This document shows, piece after piece, positions 57,053 to 63,327 of a DNA stretch of 64,000 bases. A model generated the notes under the pieces. It worked only from the letters and a program-made list of their open reading frames with translations, was not told the origin of the DNA and did no database searches. This stretch comes from Allorhizobium borbori. Its GTDB lineage: Bacteria > Pseudomonadota > Alphaproteobacteria > Rhizobiales > Rhizobiaceae. The DNA lies in the NCBI RefSeq assembly GCF_014196535.1, contig NZ_JACIDU010000017.1, positions 62,001 through 126,000 of the forward strand. The letters are read 5' to 3'. The position numbers and the translations under genes are program-made. Every line of letters begins with the position of its first letter. Within the stretch, counting starts at the first letter, position 1.

Positions 57053-58342
57053 TCAAGCGGCGATGAACTCGTTCCAGCGACGGACCATGTAGCGGTCTTC
57101 GTCCATGACGGAGTTCCAGCAGGCGACCTTGCCCATACGTTCGACGAAAGAGCCGCCATCGCGCACGGCGCCGGCCTTTTCCATCACCTTGCCTTCCGGC
57201 GAGACGATATCGCCCTGGGCAGGCTTGCCTTCGATCCAGTAACCCCACTCGTCGGCGGACATATGTTCCTTGGCGGTGTCCATGCAGGCAGAGTAGTAGC
57301 CCTGACGGTTGAGGTAGGCGCCGACCCAGCCGGACGTGTACCAGTTGATATACTCATAGGCAGCGTCGAGCTGTGCGCCCTTGAGGTGCGAGGCGAGGCC
57401 GAGACCGCCGCCCCACGAGCGATAGCCTTCCTTGAGCGGCTGGTACTTGCAGGCGATGCCCTTGGACCGCACAGCAGCGACGGCAGGCGACCACATGGAC
57501 TGGATGACGACTTCGCCGGATGCCATCAGGTTCACCGATTCATCGAAGCTCTTCCAGAAGGCGCGGAACTGGCCGGCCTTCTTGATCTCGATGAGGAAGT
57601 CGATCGTCTTGTCGATTTCTTCCTTGGTCATGTTGCCCTTGTCGGCATATTTGATCTTGCCGGCAGCTTCCATGATCATGGCAGCGTCCATGATGCCGAT
57701 GGACGGGATGTTGAGGATCGAGGTCTTGCCCTTGAAGGCCGGGTCGAGAATATCGGCCCAGGTGGTGATTTCACGTCCGACGAGGTCCGGACGGATGCCG
57801 AGCGTGTCGGCGTTGTAGATGGTCGGAACCATCGTGAACCACTGGGTTTCTTCCTTGGCGAACTTCTTGTCGCCGGGTTTTTCGACGTAGCCGACCGTGT
57901 GCGGCGCAGTGCCCTGCGCGATGACGCTGTCGGGCGTCAGCTTGCCGTTCTTGAAGAGCGGAACGATCTTGTCGTAGTATTTCAGCTTCTTCGTATCCAT
58001 CGGCTGGATGACGCCGGCGGCGAAGACCTTCTTCAGGATCCAGTATTCGATGTCGGCGATATCGTAGGAGTTCGCCTGGGTGACGGCGCGCTGGGCAGCG
58101 GCGTCGGAATCGGTCGCGGTCATTTCAAGCGTGATGCCGAGGTCGGCCTTGCACTTCTCGGCAATGGCGTTGATGTTCGAAACGCCCGTGCCGAACTGGC
58201 GCAGCGTGATCTTGCTTTGTGCCCAGATGGTCGGGAAGCCGGTGATGGCGCCCGAGCCGGCCGCGAAGCCGGCCGCGGCAGCGCCGGTCTTCAGAAGCGA
58301 GCGGCGGGTCAGGCCGCCCTTGTTGCCGGTGTTCTCAGTCAT
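57053..58342 (-). CDS. ABC transporter substrate-binding protein, Tat-exported
   Basis: The 429-aa product carries a twin-arginine signal (LTRRSLLKTGAAAAGFAAG) and then a type II solute-binding fold of the PotD/polyamine-opine class (ITLRQFGTGVSNINAIAEKC). Folded export through Tat is inferred. The ligand pocket cannot be assigned; substrates in this class include polyamines, opines, and other amino compounds. It lies 38 bp after the ATPase gene. Confidence 0.9.
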   Translation of the reverse strand: MTENTGNKGGLTRRSLLKTGAAAAGFAAGSGAITGFPTIWAQSKITLRQFGTGVSNINAIAEKCKADLGITLEMTATDSDAAAQRAVTQANSYDIADIEYWILKKVFAAGVIQPMDTKKLKYYDKIVPLFKNGKLTPDSVIAQGTAPHTVGYVEKPGDKKFAKEETQWFTMVPTIYNADTLGIRPDLVGREITTWADILDPAFKGKTSILNIPSIGIMDAAMIMEAAGKIKYADKGNMTKEEIDKTIDFLIEIKKAGQFRAFWKSFDESVNLMASGEVVIQSMWSPAVAAVRSKGIACKYQPLKEGYRSWGGGLGLASHLKGAQLDAAYEYINWYTSGWVGAYLNRQGYYSACMDTAKEHMSADEWGYWIEGKPAQGDIVSPEGKVMEKAGAVRDGGSFVERMGKVACWNSVMDEDRYMVRRWNEFIAA

Positions 58343-58380
58343 GCGAAGTTCTCCTTTTCGGCGACTGTGGAAGGGTGATT

Positions 58381-59469
58381 TCAGTGCTGGATGCGACCGA
58401 GAACGATGGCGTCGTCGGCATTCCAGGAAAGCGGCACGGCATCGCCCGGCTTGACGGGCGTGGCGAAATATTCGGTGTCGGAAATGATGACGGTGAAGTC
58501 CTCGACGCCGGCGCCGTTCACGACGATCTTCACGCTCGAGCCGCGATATTCGACGTTCTGAACGATGCCGGTGAAGCCGAGGCCGGCATAGGCCGTCTCG
58601 CGCAGGCGAACGCGATCGGTGCGCACGGCAATGTCGGCGGCCTCGCCGATCTCTCCCTTGCCGTCGATGGCCTGGAAGCGACCGCCGCCATTGACCTCGA
58701 TGGTGATGCCGTTTGCGTCCGTTTCGACCGTGCGGCCCGAAATGACGTTGTGATCGCCCATGAAACGGGCAACGAAGGCGGTTGCGGGGCGCTCGAACAC
58801 GGTGCGCGGGCTCGCGGCCTGTTCGATGCGGCCGTCATTCATAACCACGATGATGTCGGCGAGCGCCATCGCCTCTTCCTGGCTGTGGGTCACGTGGACG
58901 AAAGTGATGCCGAGCGAGGTCTGCAGCTTCTTCAGTTCGGCGCGCATGCGGATTTTCAGGAAGGGGTCGAGGGCGGAGAGGGGCTCGTCGAGGAGCAGTG
59001 CTTCCGGATCGGTAATCAGGGCGCGGGCCAGCGCAACGCGCTGCTGCTGGCCGCCGGAAAGCTGGGCCGGGCGGCGGGTCGCATAGGGTTCGAGCTGCAT
59101 GAGTTTCAGCATGTCGAGCGCCTTGCGGCGTCGCTCCTCCTTCTCGACGCCCTTCATCTTCAGGCTGAAGGCGACGTTATCGACAAGGTCGAGATGCGGA
59201 AACAACGCGTAGGACTGGAACATCATGGCGGTGCCGCGGCGCGCCGGCGGCAGGTCCGTCACCACCTTGGAGCCAAGGCGGATGTCGCCGCTCGAAATGC
59301 TTTCATGGCCGGCGATCATGCGCAGCGTGGAGGTCTTGCCGCAGCCGGACGGCCCGAGAAGGCAGCAATAGCTGCCCGCGGGTATCTTCAGGCTGATCGC
59401 GTGGACGGCTGTCGTGTGCCCGTAAATCTTCGAGACAGAAGCGATGTCGATTTCGGCGGCTTTCGTCAT
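58381..59469 (-). CDS. ABC transporter ATP-binding protein (PotA-like)
   Basis: The 362-aa ATPase has Walker A LLGPSGCGKTSTLRM, Q-loop MFQSYALFPHL, signature LSGGQQQRVALARAL, Walker B ALLLDEPLSALD and the switch His in VTHSQEEAMAL, followed by a C-terminal TOBE regulatory domain. ATG at 59469 with an AGAGGGG ribosome site; the frame is open eight codons further. First gene of the operon: ATPase, binding protein, two permeases, racemase, GNAT, driven by a predicted sigma-54 promoter 30 bp upstream. Confidence 0.92.
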   Translation of the reverse strand: MTKAAEIDIASVSKIYGHTTAVHAISLKIPAGSYCCLLGPSGCGKTSTLRMIAGHESISSGDIRLGSKVVTDLPPARRGTAMMFQSYALFPHLDLVDNVAFSLKMKGVEKEERRRKALDMLKLMQLEPYATRRPAQLSGGQQQRVALARALITDPEALLLDEPLSALDPFLKIRMRAELKKLQTSLGITFVHVTHSQEEAMALADIIVVMNDGRIEQAASPRTVFERPATAFVARFMGDHNVISGRTVETDANGITIEVNGGGRFQAIDGKGEIGEAADIAVRTDRVRLRETAYAGLGFTGIVQNVEYRGSSVKIVVNGAGVEDFTVIISDTEYFATPVKPGDAVPLSWNADDAIVLGRIQH

Positions 59470-59498
59470 GGTCACCCCTCTAGTGCTGGCCATGACAA

Positions 59499-59514
59499 TG
59501 CAGGCGCCGTGCCA
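59499..59514 (-). promoter_or_regulatory. Predicted sigma-54 (RpoN) promoter of the ABC/racemase operon
   Basis: On the minus strand TGGCACGGCGCCTGCA matches the RpoN consensus TGGCACG-N4-TTGCW with a single mismatch and the required GG-N10-GC spacing (GG at 59513-59512, GC at 59501-59500). The predicted start is about 59488, giving a leader of about 19 bases with an SD. RpoN promoters are tightly linked to nitrogen or carbon regulation by enhancer-binding proteins. An IHF-like stretch AATCACGCATTTT is found near 59566-59580. Confidence 0.65.
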
Positions 59515-59701
59515 GTTTGCGGTGGCCGCGAAGCGGAAAAGGCAGGCAATGGGGGTTTCGTCAAAAATGCGTGATTAACAAATTGTTTTCAAACACAGAA
59601 AGCTTCGTGCACTTTTTTTGCGCTGCGAAGGACGTGCGGGTTCGAAATGATTGCCCGCGAAAGAGGTGCTGATGGTTTGAACAAACTTGCGTCAATGCGT
59701 G

Positions 59702-59816
59702 CACAAAAAACGAGTTTTGTGGCCAATAAATTTTCACATGATGTGCAATATTGCTTTCAATTGAAAACGAAACCATACGCAGATTGTCGACAATATCGTT
59801 TCCGATTGTTGACAAT
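59702..59816. promoter_or_regulatory. Cluster of palindromes upstream of the ABC operon
   Basis: Within 115 bp of unusually AT-rich sequence there are six dyads: CACAAAA-N6-TTTTGTG (59702-59721), CACATGATGTG (59735-59745), GCAATATTGC (59745-59754), TTTCAATTGAAA (59755-59766), ATTGTCGACAAT (59783-59794) and ATTGTTGACAAT (59805-59816, one mismatch). The last two share sequence and have centres 22 bp apart, two helical turns, as expected for paired operator or enhancer sites. Distance to the sigma-54 promoter is about 200-320 bp. The binding regulator is unknown. Confidence 0.5.
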
Positions 59817-59852
59817 TCTCCTGCGCGTCGATGACGGTAAATGAGGGAAGGT

Positions 59853-60184
59853 GGAGGTTTCTGTTGCCAGGTACCTCCGAACCCCGCCTCAAGGGGCTAA
59901 CCGAGAGGGCTTAGAGCGGAATTCCCGCACCGCCATTAGGCAGCGAGAGCGTATTCCTTAGCGTTGTTGTCGTTTGCAACTACACTTGTGACCCGATAAC
60001 GGCGGTATCATGCCGAGCGAAAGTCCAATCTTTACACCCTTGTCGATCCTATTTCGCCCCCATCAGAAGCAGGCCTTCCCATGAAGGTCCGCCGGTTTCT
60101 GGTGGAGGCGCCGGGTACCGCCCCCGGGTCCAATAGGCTTATTACAAAGGCCGTTTATCGCCATAGCCGGATCAAGTCCGGCAC
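59853..60184 (-). ncRNA. ssrA: tmRNA, circularly permuted two-piece form (ssrA)
   Basis: Ribosome-rescue RNA read on the minus strand. The acceptor piece comes first: it begins near 60184, includes the stem GCCGGA/TCCGGC (60166-60182) and a T-arm, and ends CGCCTCCACCA with CCA at 60100. After a spacer of about 38 bases the coding piece starts GGGGGCG at 60061; these seven bases pair with CGCCTCC of the acceptor piece. The tag frame runs 59977 to 59936 and encodes ANDNNAKEYALAA then TAA, preceded by GUAGUU. GCCGTT/AACGGC pairing links the two pieces. The end near 59853 is set by the hairpin GGAGGT/ACCTCC (59853-59878). Exact processed ends are estimates. Confidence 0.93.
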
Positions 60185-60189
60185 GATCC

Positions 60190-60218
60190 ATATAGGGTGT
60201 TCTTGCGCCCGTGAAAAG
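60190..60218 (-). promoter_or_regulatory. Promoter of ssrA
   Basis: On the minus strand CTTTTC (60218-60213), spacer of 17 and CTATAT (60195-60190), the optimal alphaproteobacterial -10, placing +1 near 60184 at the base of the acceptor-piece stem. Confidence 0.55.
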
Positions 60219-60257
60219 ATGCCGCGGCGCTTGAATGTAAAAAGAAAACCCCAATCC

Positions 60258-60286
60258 TTGACGGCGCGCGAAGCGTGACTCATCTT
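60258..60286 (+). promoter_or_regulatory. Candidate promoter of the DUF2853 gene
   Basis: TTGACG (60258-60263), a 17-base spacer and CATCTT (60281-60286), 58 bp before the ATG. The -35 is good and the -10 is poor. Divergent from the ssrA promoter. Confidence 0.35.
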
Positions 60287-60343
60287 CTCTACCGGAGCGG
60301 GGGCCTATTTGATGTCGCCTGGCCGGCCAGAAAAGAGGAAATC

Positions 60344-60652
60344 ATGACTGATTATCTTGCCGATGTGAAAAAATACGATGCGGGTGCCGATGAGGCGGTG
60401 GTGCAGAAGATTGTCCGCCATCTGGGCATTGCGCTTCGCAACCGCGATTCCTCGCTGGTTTCGGCCACCGACAAGTCGGAACTCGACCGGGTCGTGGAGA
60501 AGTGGTGCGGAAAGAAGCTTGGCGTGACCGGCGCACCGGCGGAGGCTGCCGTTGCCGCCGTTGCCAAGACCATGGCCGCCGACCATTCCAAATCGCGGGT
60601 CACCTTCTATTATCTCGTCGCCAAGGAACTGGGCAAACTCGCCGACATCTGA
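60344..60652 (+). CDS. DUF2853 family protein
   Basis: A 102-aa soluble protein starting MTDYLADVKKYDAGADEAVV and ending VTFYYLVAKELGKLADI, matching the compact all-helical DUF2853 family of unknown function. ATG 60344 follows GAGGAAATC. Located between ssrA (divergent) and thyA (same strand, 92 bp). Confidence 0.83.
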   Translation: MTDYLADVKKYDAGADEAVVQKIVRHLGIALRNRDSSLVSATDKSELDRVVEKWCGKKLGVTGAPAEAAVAAVAKTMAADHSKSRVTFYYLVAKELGKLADI

Positions 60653-60684
60653 GCACACAAGCTCTAGATTAGCAGTTTCAGTTC

Positions 60685-60745
60685 TTGGTTCCGCCGCCGC
60701 GAGGCTTTATGTATCCTGCCTCGACAGAATCGGCGGCGGAACCAA
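60685..60745 (+). promoter_or_regulatory. Perfect 15-bp inverted repeat over the thyA start region
   Basis: TTGGTTCCGCCGCCG (60685-60699) is the exact reverse complement of CGGCGGCGGAACCAA (60731-60745). The second arm covers the thyA ribosome binding site (GGCGGA) and ends on the A of ATG. Between the arms CGAGGC/GCCTCG (60700-60705 and 60718-60723) adds a 6-bp stem. In a transcript that includes both arms the start would be sequestered. The first arm also contains a TTGGTT-N17-TATGTA (60708-60713) promoter-like pair; if that is used, only the second arm is transcribed. Confidence 0.7.
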
Positions 60746-61539
60746 TGCGTCAATATCTCGACCTTCTCACGCATGTGATGGAAAATGGCACCGACCGGGG
60801 CGATCGCACCGGCACCGGCACCCGTTCCGTGTTCGGCTACCAGATGCGCTTCGATCTTTCGGAGGGCTTTCCGGCGCTGACCACGAAGAAGCTGCATCTG
60901 CGCTCCATCATCTACGAACTGCTGTGGTTCCTGCGCGGCGAAACCAATATCGCCTGGCTGAAGGAAAACGGCGTGTCCATCTGGGACGAGTGGGCCGACG
61001 AAAACGGTGATCTCGGGCCGGTCTATGGTTATCAGTGGCGCTCCTGGCCGACGCCGGATGGCGGCCATGTTGACCAGATCGCCAATCTGATCGAGGGTTT
61101 GAAGAAGAATCCGAATTCCCGCCGCCATATCGTTTCCGCCTGGAACCCGGCGTTGGTCGATGAAATGGCGCTGCCGCCCTGCCACTGCCTGTTCCAGTTC
61201 TATGTCTCGGATGGCAAGCTGTCGTGCCAGCTTTACCAGCGTTCGGCTGATATTTTCCTTGGCGTGCCATTCAATATCGCCTCCTACGCGCTGTTGACGA
61301 TGATGGTGGCGCAGGTGACGGGGCTGAAGGTCGGCGATTTCGTCCACACCTTTGGCGATGCGCACATCTATCATAACCATTTCGAGCAGGTGAAAACCCA
61401 GCTTGCCCGTCAGCCGAAGGCGTTGCCGGTGATGACCCTAAACCCGGCTGTGACGGATCTCTTCGCTTTCCGTTTCGAGGATTTCACCCTGAGCGGTTAC
61501 GAGCCGGACGCGCATATCAAGGCGCCGGTGGCTGTGTGA
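60745..61539 (+). CDS. thyA: Thymidylate synthase
   Basis: Converts dUMP to dTMP with methylene-THF, producing DHF. The 264-aa product shows [20 protein letters not shown], the catalytic Cys146 in [13 protein letters not shown], and [19 protein letters not shown], all diagnostic for ThyA. ATG 60745 gives the family N-terminus [11 protein letters not shown]. Its TGA shares one base with the folA ATG; thyA-folA coupling fits recycling of the DHF it produces. See the inverted repeat spanning its start. Confidence 0.97.
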   Translation: MRQYLDLLTHVMENGTDRGDRTGTGTRSVFGYQMRFDLSEGFPALTTKKLHLRSIIYELLWFLRGETNIAWLKENGVSIWDEWADENGDLGPVYGYQWRSWPTPDGGHVDQIANLIEGLKKNPNSRRHIVSAWNPALVDEMALPPCHCLFQFYVSDGKLSCQLYQRSADIFLGVPFNIASYALLTMMVAQVTGLKVGDFVHTFGDAHIYHNHFEQVKTQLARQPKALPVMTLNPAVTDLFAFRFEDFTLSGYEPDAHIKAPVAV

Positions 61540-62057
61540 TGATCGACGGGATCGACGTCGTTATCGTGGTTGCGCGGGCTCGGAACGGTGTGATCGGCCG
61601 CGAGGGTGACATGCCCTGGCGGCTTTCGACCGATCTCAAGCGCTTCAAGGCGCTGACCATGGGCAAACCACTGGTCATGGGCCGCAAGACGCTCGAAACC
61701 TTCCCGAAGCTTCTGCCGGGCCGCCCGCATATCGTCGTGACGCGCAACGCTGATTACGTCCGTGAGGGGGTGACGGTAGTGGGTTCTCTCGAAGCCGGGC
61801 TTGCCGAAGGCGTTCGTCAGGCGAAGGAACTCGGCGTCGATGCCGTCTTCGTCGTCGGAGGCGGTGATATCTATCGTCAGGCGCTGCCGGTGGCTGATCG
61901 TCTGCACATCACCCACATTGATGCCGCACCGGAAGGCGACACGACCTTTCCCGCCATTTCTGCCGAGGACTGGGTGACCGAGGAGGAGCTGGCCGTTCCC
62001 GCCGGTGAGCGCGACGACCATGCGACGGTCTACACGGTTTACCGTCGCAGGGCCTGA
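61539..62057 (+). CDS. folA: Dihydrofolate reductase
   Basis: NADPH-dependent reduction of DHF to THF, regenerating the cofactor used by ThyA. The 172-aa protein has VVARARNGVIGREGDMPWRL with the conserved Trp, KPLVMGRKTLETFPKLLPGR and VFVVGGGDIYRQALP, covering the substrate and NADPH sites. ATG 61539 is preferred to the overlapping GTG 61536. Translationally coupled to thyA. Confidence 0.96.
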   Translation: MIDGIDVVIVVARARNGVIGREGDMPWRLSTDLKRFKALTMGKPLVMGRKTLETFPKLLPGRPHIVVTRNADYVREGVTVVGSLEAGLAEGVRQAKELGVDAVFVVGGGDIYRQALPVADRLHITHIDAAPEGDTTFPAISAEDWVTEEELAVPAGERDDHATVYTVYRRRA

Positions 62058-62137
62058 GAAAGGCAAACTTGCCGCCCAAGTCTTTCGCATCTGACAACTA
62101 TTTTACCTGAATTCACTTTCTCGCGAGACGCGTGCCG

Positions 62138-62166
62138 TTGAAAGCGCTGGGTGGCCTCCCTATAAC
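62138..62166 (+). promoter_or_regulatory. Strong promoter of hflKC
   Basis: TTGAAA (62138-62143), 17-base spacer, TATAAC (62161-62166), 67 bp ahead of hflK. The stretch also reads as a heat-shock-like TTGAAA-N14-CCCTATAA, so RpoH as well as the housekeeping sigma factor could use it. Confidence 0.65.
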
Positions 62167-62232
62167 GAGGCCATGAGTTTCCGTGTCGATTTCTTCGATG
62201 CGGAACGAAATGCGAGATGCAAAGAGGATTTG

Positions 62233-63327
62233 ATGCCCTGGAGCAATCAGAATGGCGGCGGCCCTTGGGGCGGCGGCGGGGGAGGCGGCAACAATCAGGG
62301 GCCGTGGGGACGCGGACCGAACAAGCCGAGGGGCAATGGAGGTCCGCCGGACCTCGAAGAGATTTTGCGGCGGGGTCAGGACCAGTTCAAGAATATAGTC
62401 CCGGGCGGCTTCAATGGTGGCGTGGCGCTGATCGTTGTCGGCCTGTTTGCCGTTTTCTGGCTGATCCAGGCGATCTATACGGTGCAGCCGGATGAGCGCG
62501 GTGTGGAACTGCGCTTCGGCAAGCCGCGCGGCGAAGTCGCCGCACCGGGCCTTCACTTCCATCTGTGGCCCATCGACACCGTTGAAATCGTCAAGGTCAC
62601 GGAACAGCAGTTGAACGTCGGCAGCCGTGCTGGCGCCAATTCGACCGCCGGCCTGATGCTTTCGGGCGACCAGAACATCGTCAACGTCCAGTTCTCCGTC
62701 CTCTACACTGTGACGGACCCGGAGGCTTACCTTTTCAACGTCGAGAACCCGTCTGACACGCTGCAGCAGGTGGCCGAAAGCGCCATGCGTGAAGTGGTTG
62801 GTCGCCGTCCGGCGCAGGATGCCTATCGCGACAACCGTCAACCCATCGAAGTGGACGTGCAGTCGATCATCCAGTCGACGCTTGATCTATACGGCGCAGG
62901 TATTGCGATTACCCGCATCAACATCGAGGATGTGGCACCGCCGCGCGATGTGGCCGATGCCTTCGAGGAAGTGCAGCGTGCCGGTCAGGACCGCCAGCGT
63001 CTCGTGGAAGAAGCCAACCAGTATTCCAACCAGAAGCTCGGTCAGGCCCGCGGTCAGTCCGCACAGATCCGCGAAGAAGCGTCCGCCTACAAGGATCGCG
63101 TCGTCAAGGAAGCCGAGGGTGAGGCGCAGCGTTTCACGTCCATCTACGAGCAGTACAAGAATGCGCCCGACGTGACGCGGACGCGCCTTTACCTTGAAAC
63201 CATGGAATCGGTGCTGAAGAACTCCAAGAAGGTCATCATCGATGAGAAGCAGCCGGGCGTCGTGCCTTATCTGCCGCTCAATGAAATCGGTCGTCCGGCC
63301 GCTGCGCAGGGAGGCAAAGCACCATGA
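62233..63327 (+). CDS. hflK: FtsH modulator HflK
   Basis: SPFH/band-7 membrane protein that with HflC forms a large complex around the FtsH protease and modulates its activity. The 364-aa product has a Gly/Asn/Trp-rich cytoplasmic start (NGGGPWGGGGGGGNNQGPW), one membrane segment at about residues 62-80, the SPFH domain (YTVQPDERGVELRFGKPRG) and a long C-terminal helix. ATG 62233 is the start; upstream codons lack support. Overlaps hflC by four bases. Confidence 0.95.
   Translation: MPWSNQNGGGPWGGGGGGGNNQGPWGRGPNKPRGNGGPPDLEEILRRGQDQFKNIVPGGFNGGVALIVVGLFAVFWLIQAIYTVQPDERGVELRFGKPRGEVAAPGLHFHLWPIDTVEIVKVTEQQLNVGSRAGANSTAGLMLSGDQNIVNVQFSVLYTVTDPEAYLFNVENPSDTLQQVAESAMREVVGRRPAQDAYRDNRQPIEVDVQSIIQSTLDLYGAGIAITRINIEDVAPPRDVADAFEEVQRAGQDRQRLVEEANQYSNQKLGQARGQSAQIREEASAYKDRVVKEAEGEAQRFTSIYEQYKNAPDVTRTRLYLETMESVLKNSKKVIIDEKQPGVVPYLPLNEIGRPAAAQGGKAP

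Noticed and set aside
59688-59703. Possible NtrC site TGC-N10-GCA
   Set aside because: The NtrC consensus needs TGC-N11-GCA with flanking A/C and G/T bases; spacing is one base short and the flanks do not match.
59561-59844. Short frames on both strands in the AT-rich region before the ABC operon
   Set aside because: No ribosome binding site, atypical codon use and no homology pattern; the region is better explained as regulatory DNA.
60063-60278. Short frames across the ssrA acceptor piece
   Set aside because: They overlap the tmRNA acceptor and spacer, whose pairing and CCA end explain the sequence.
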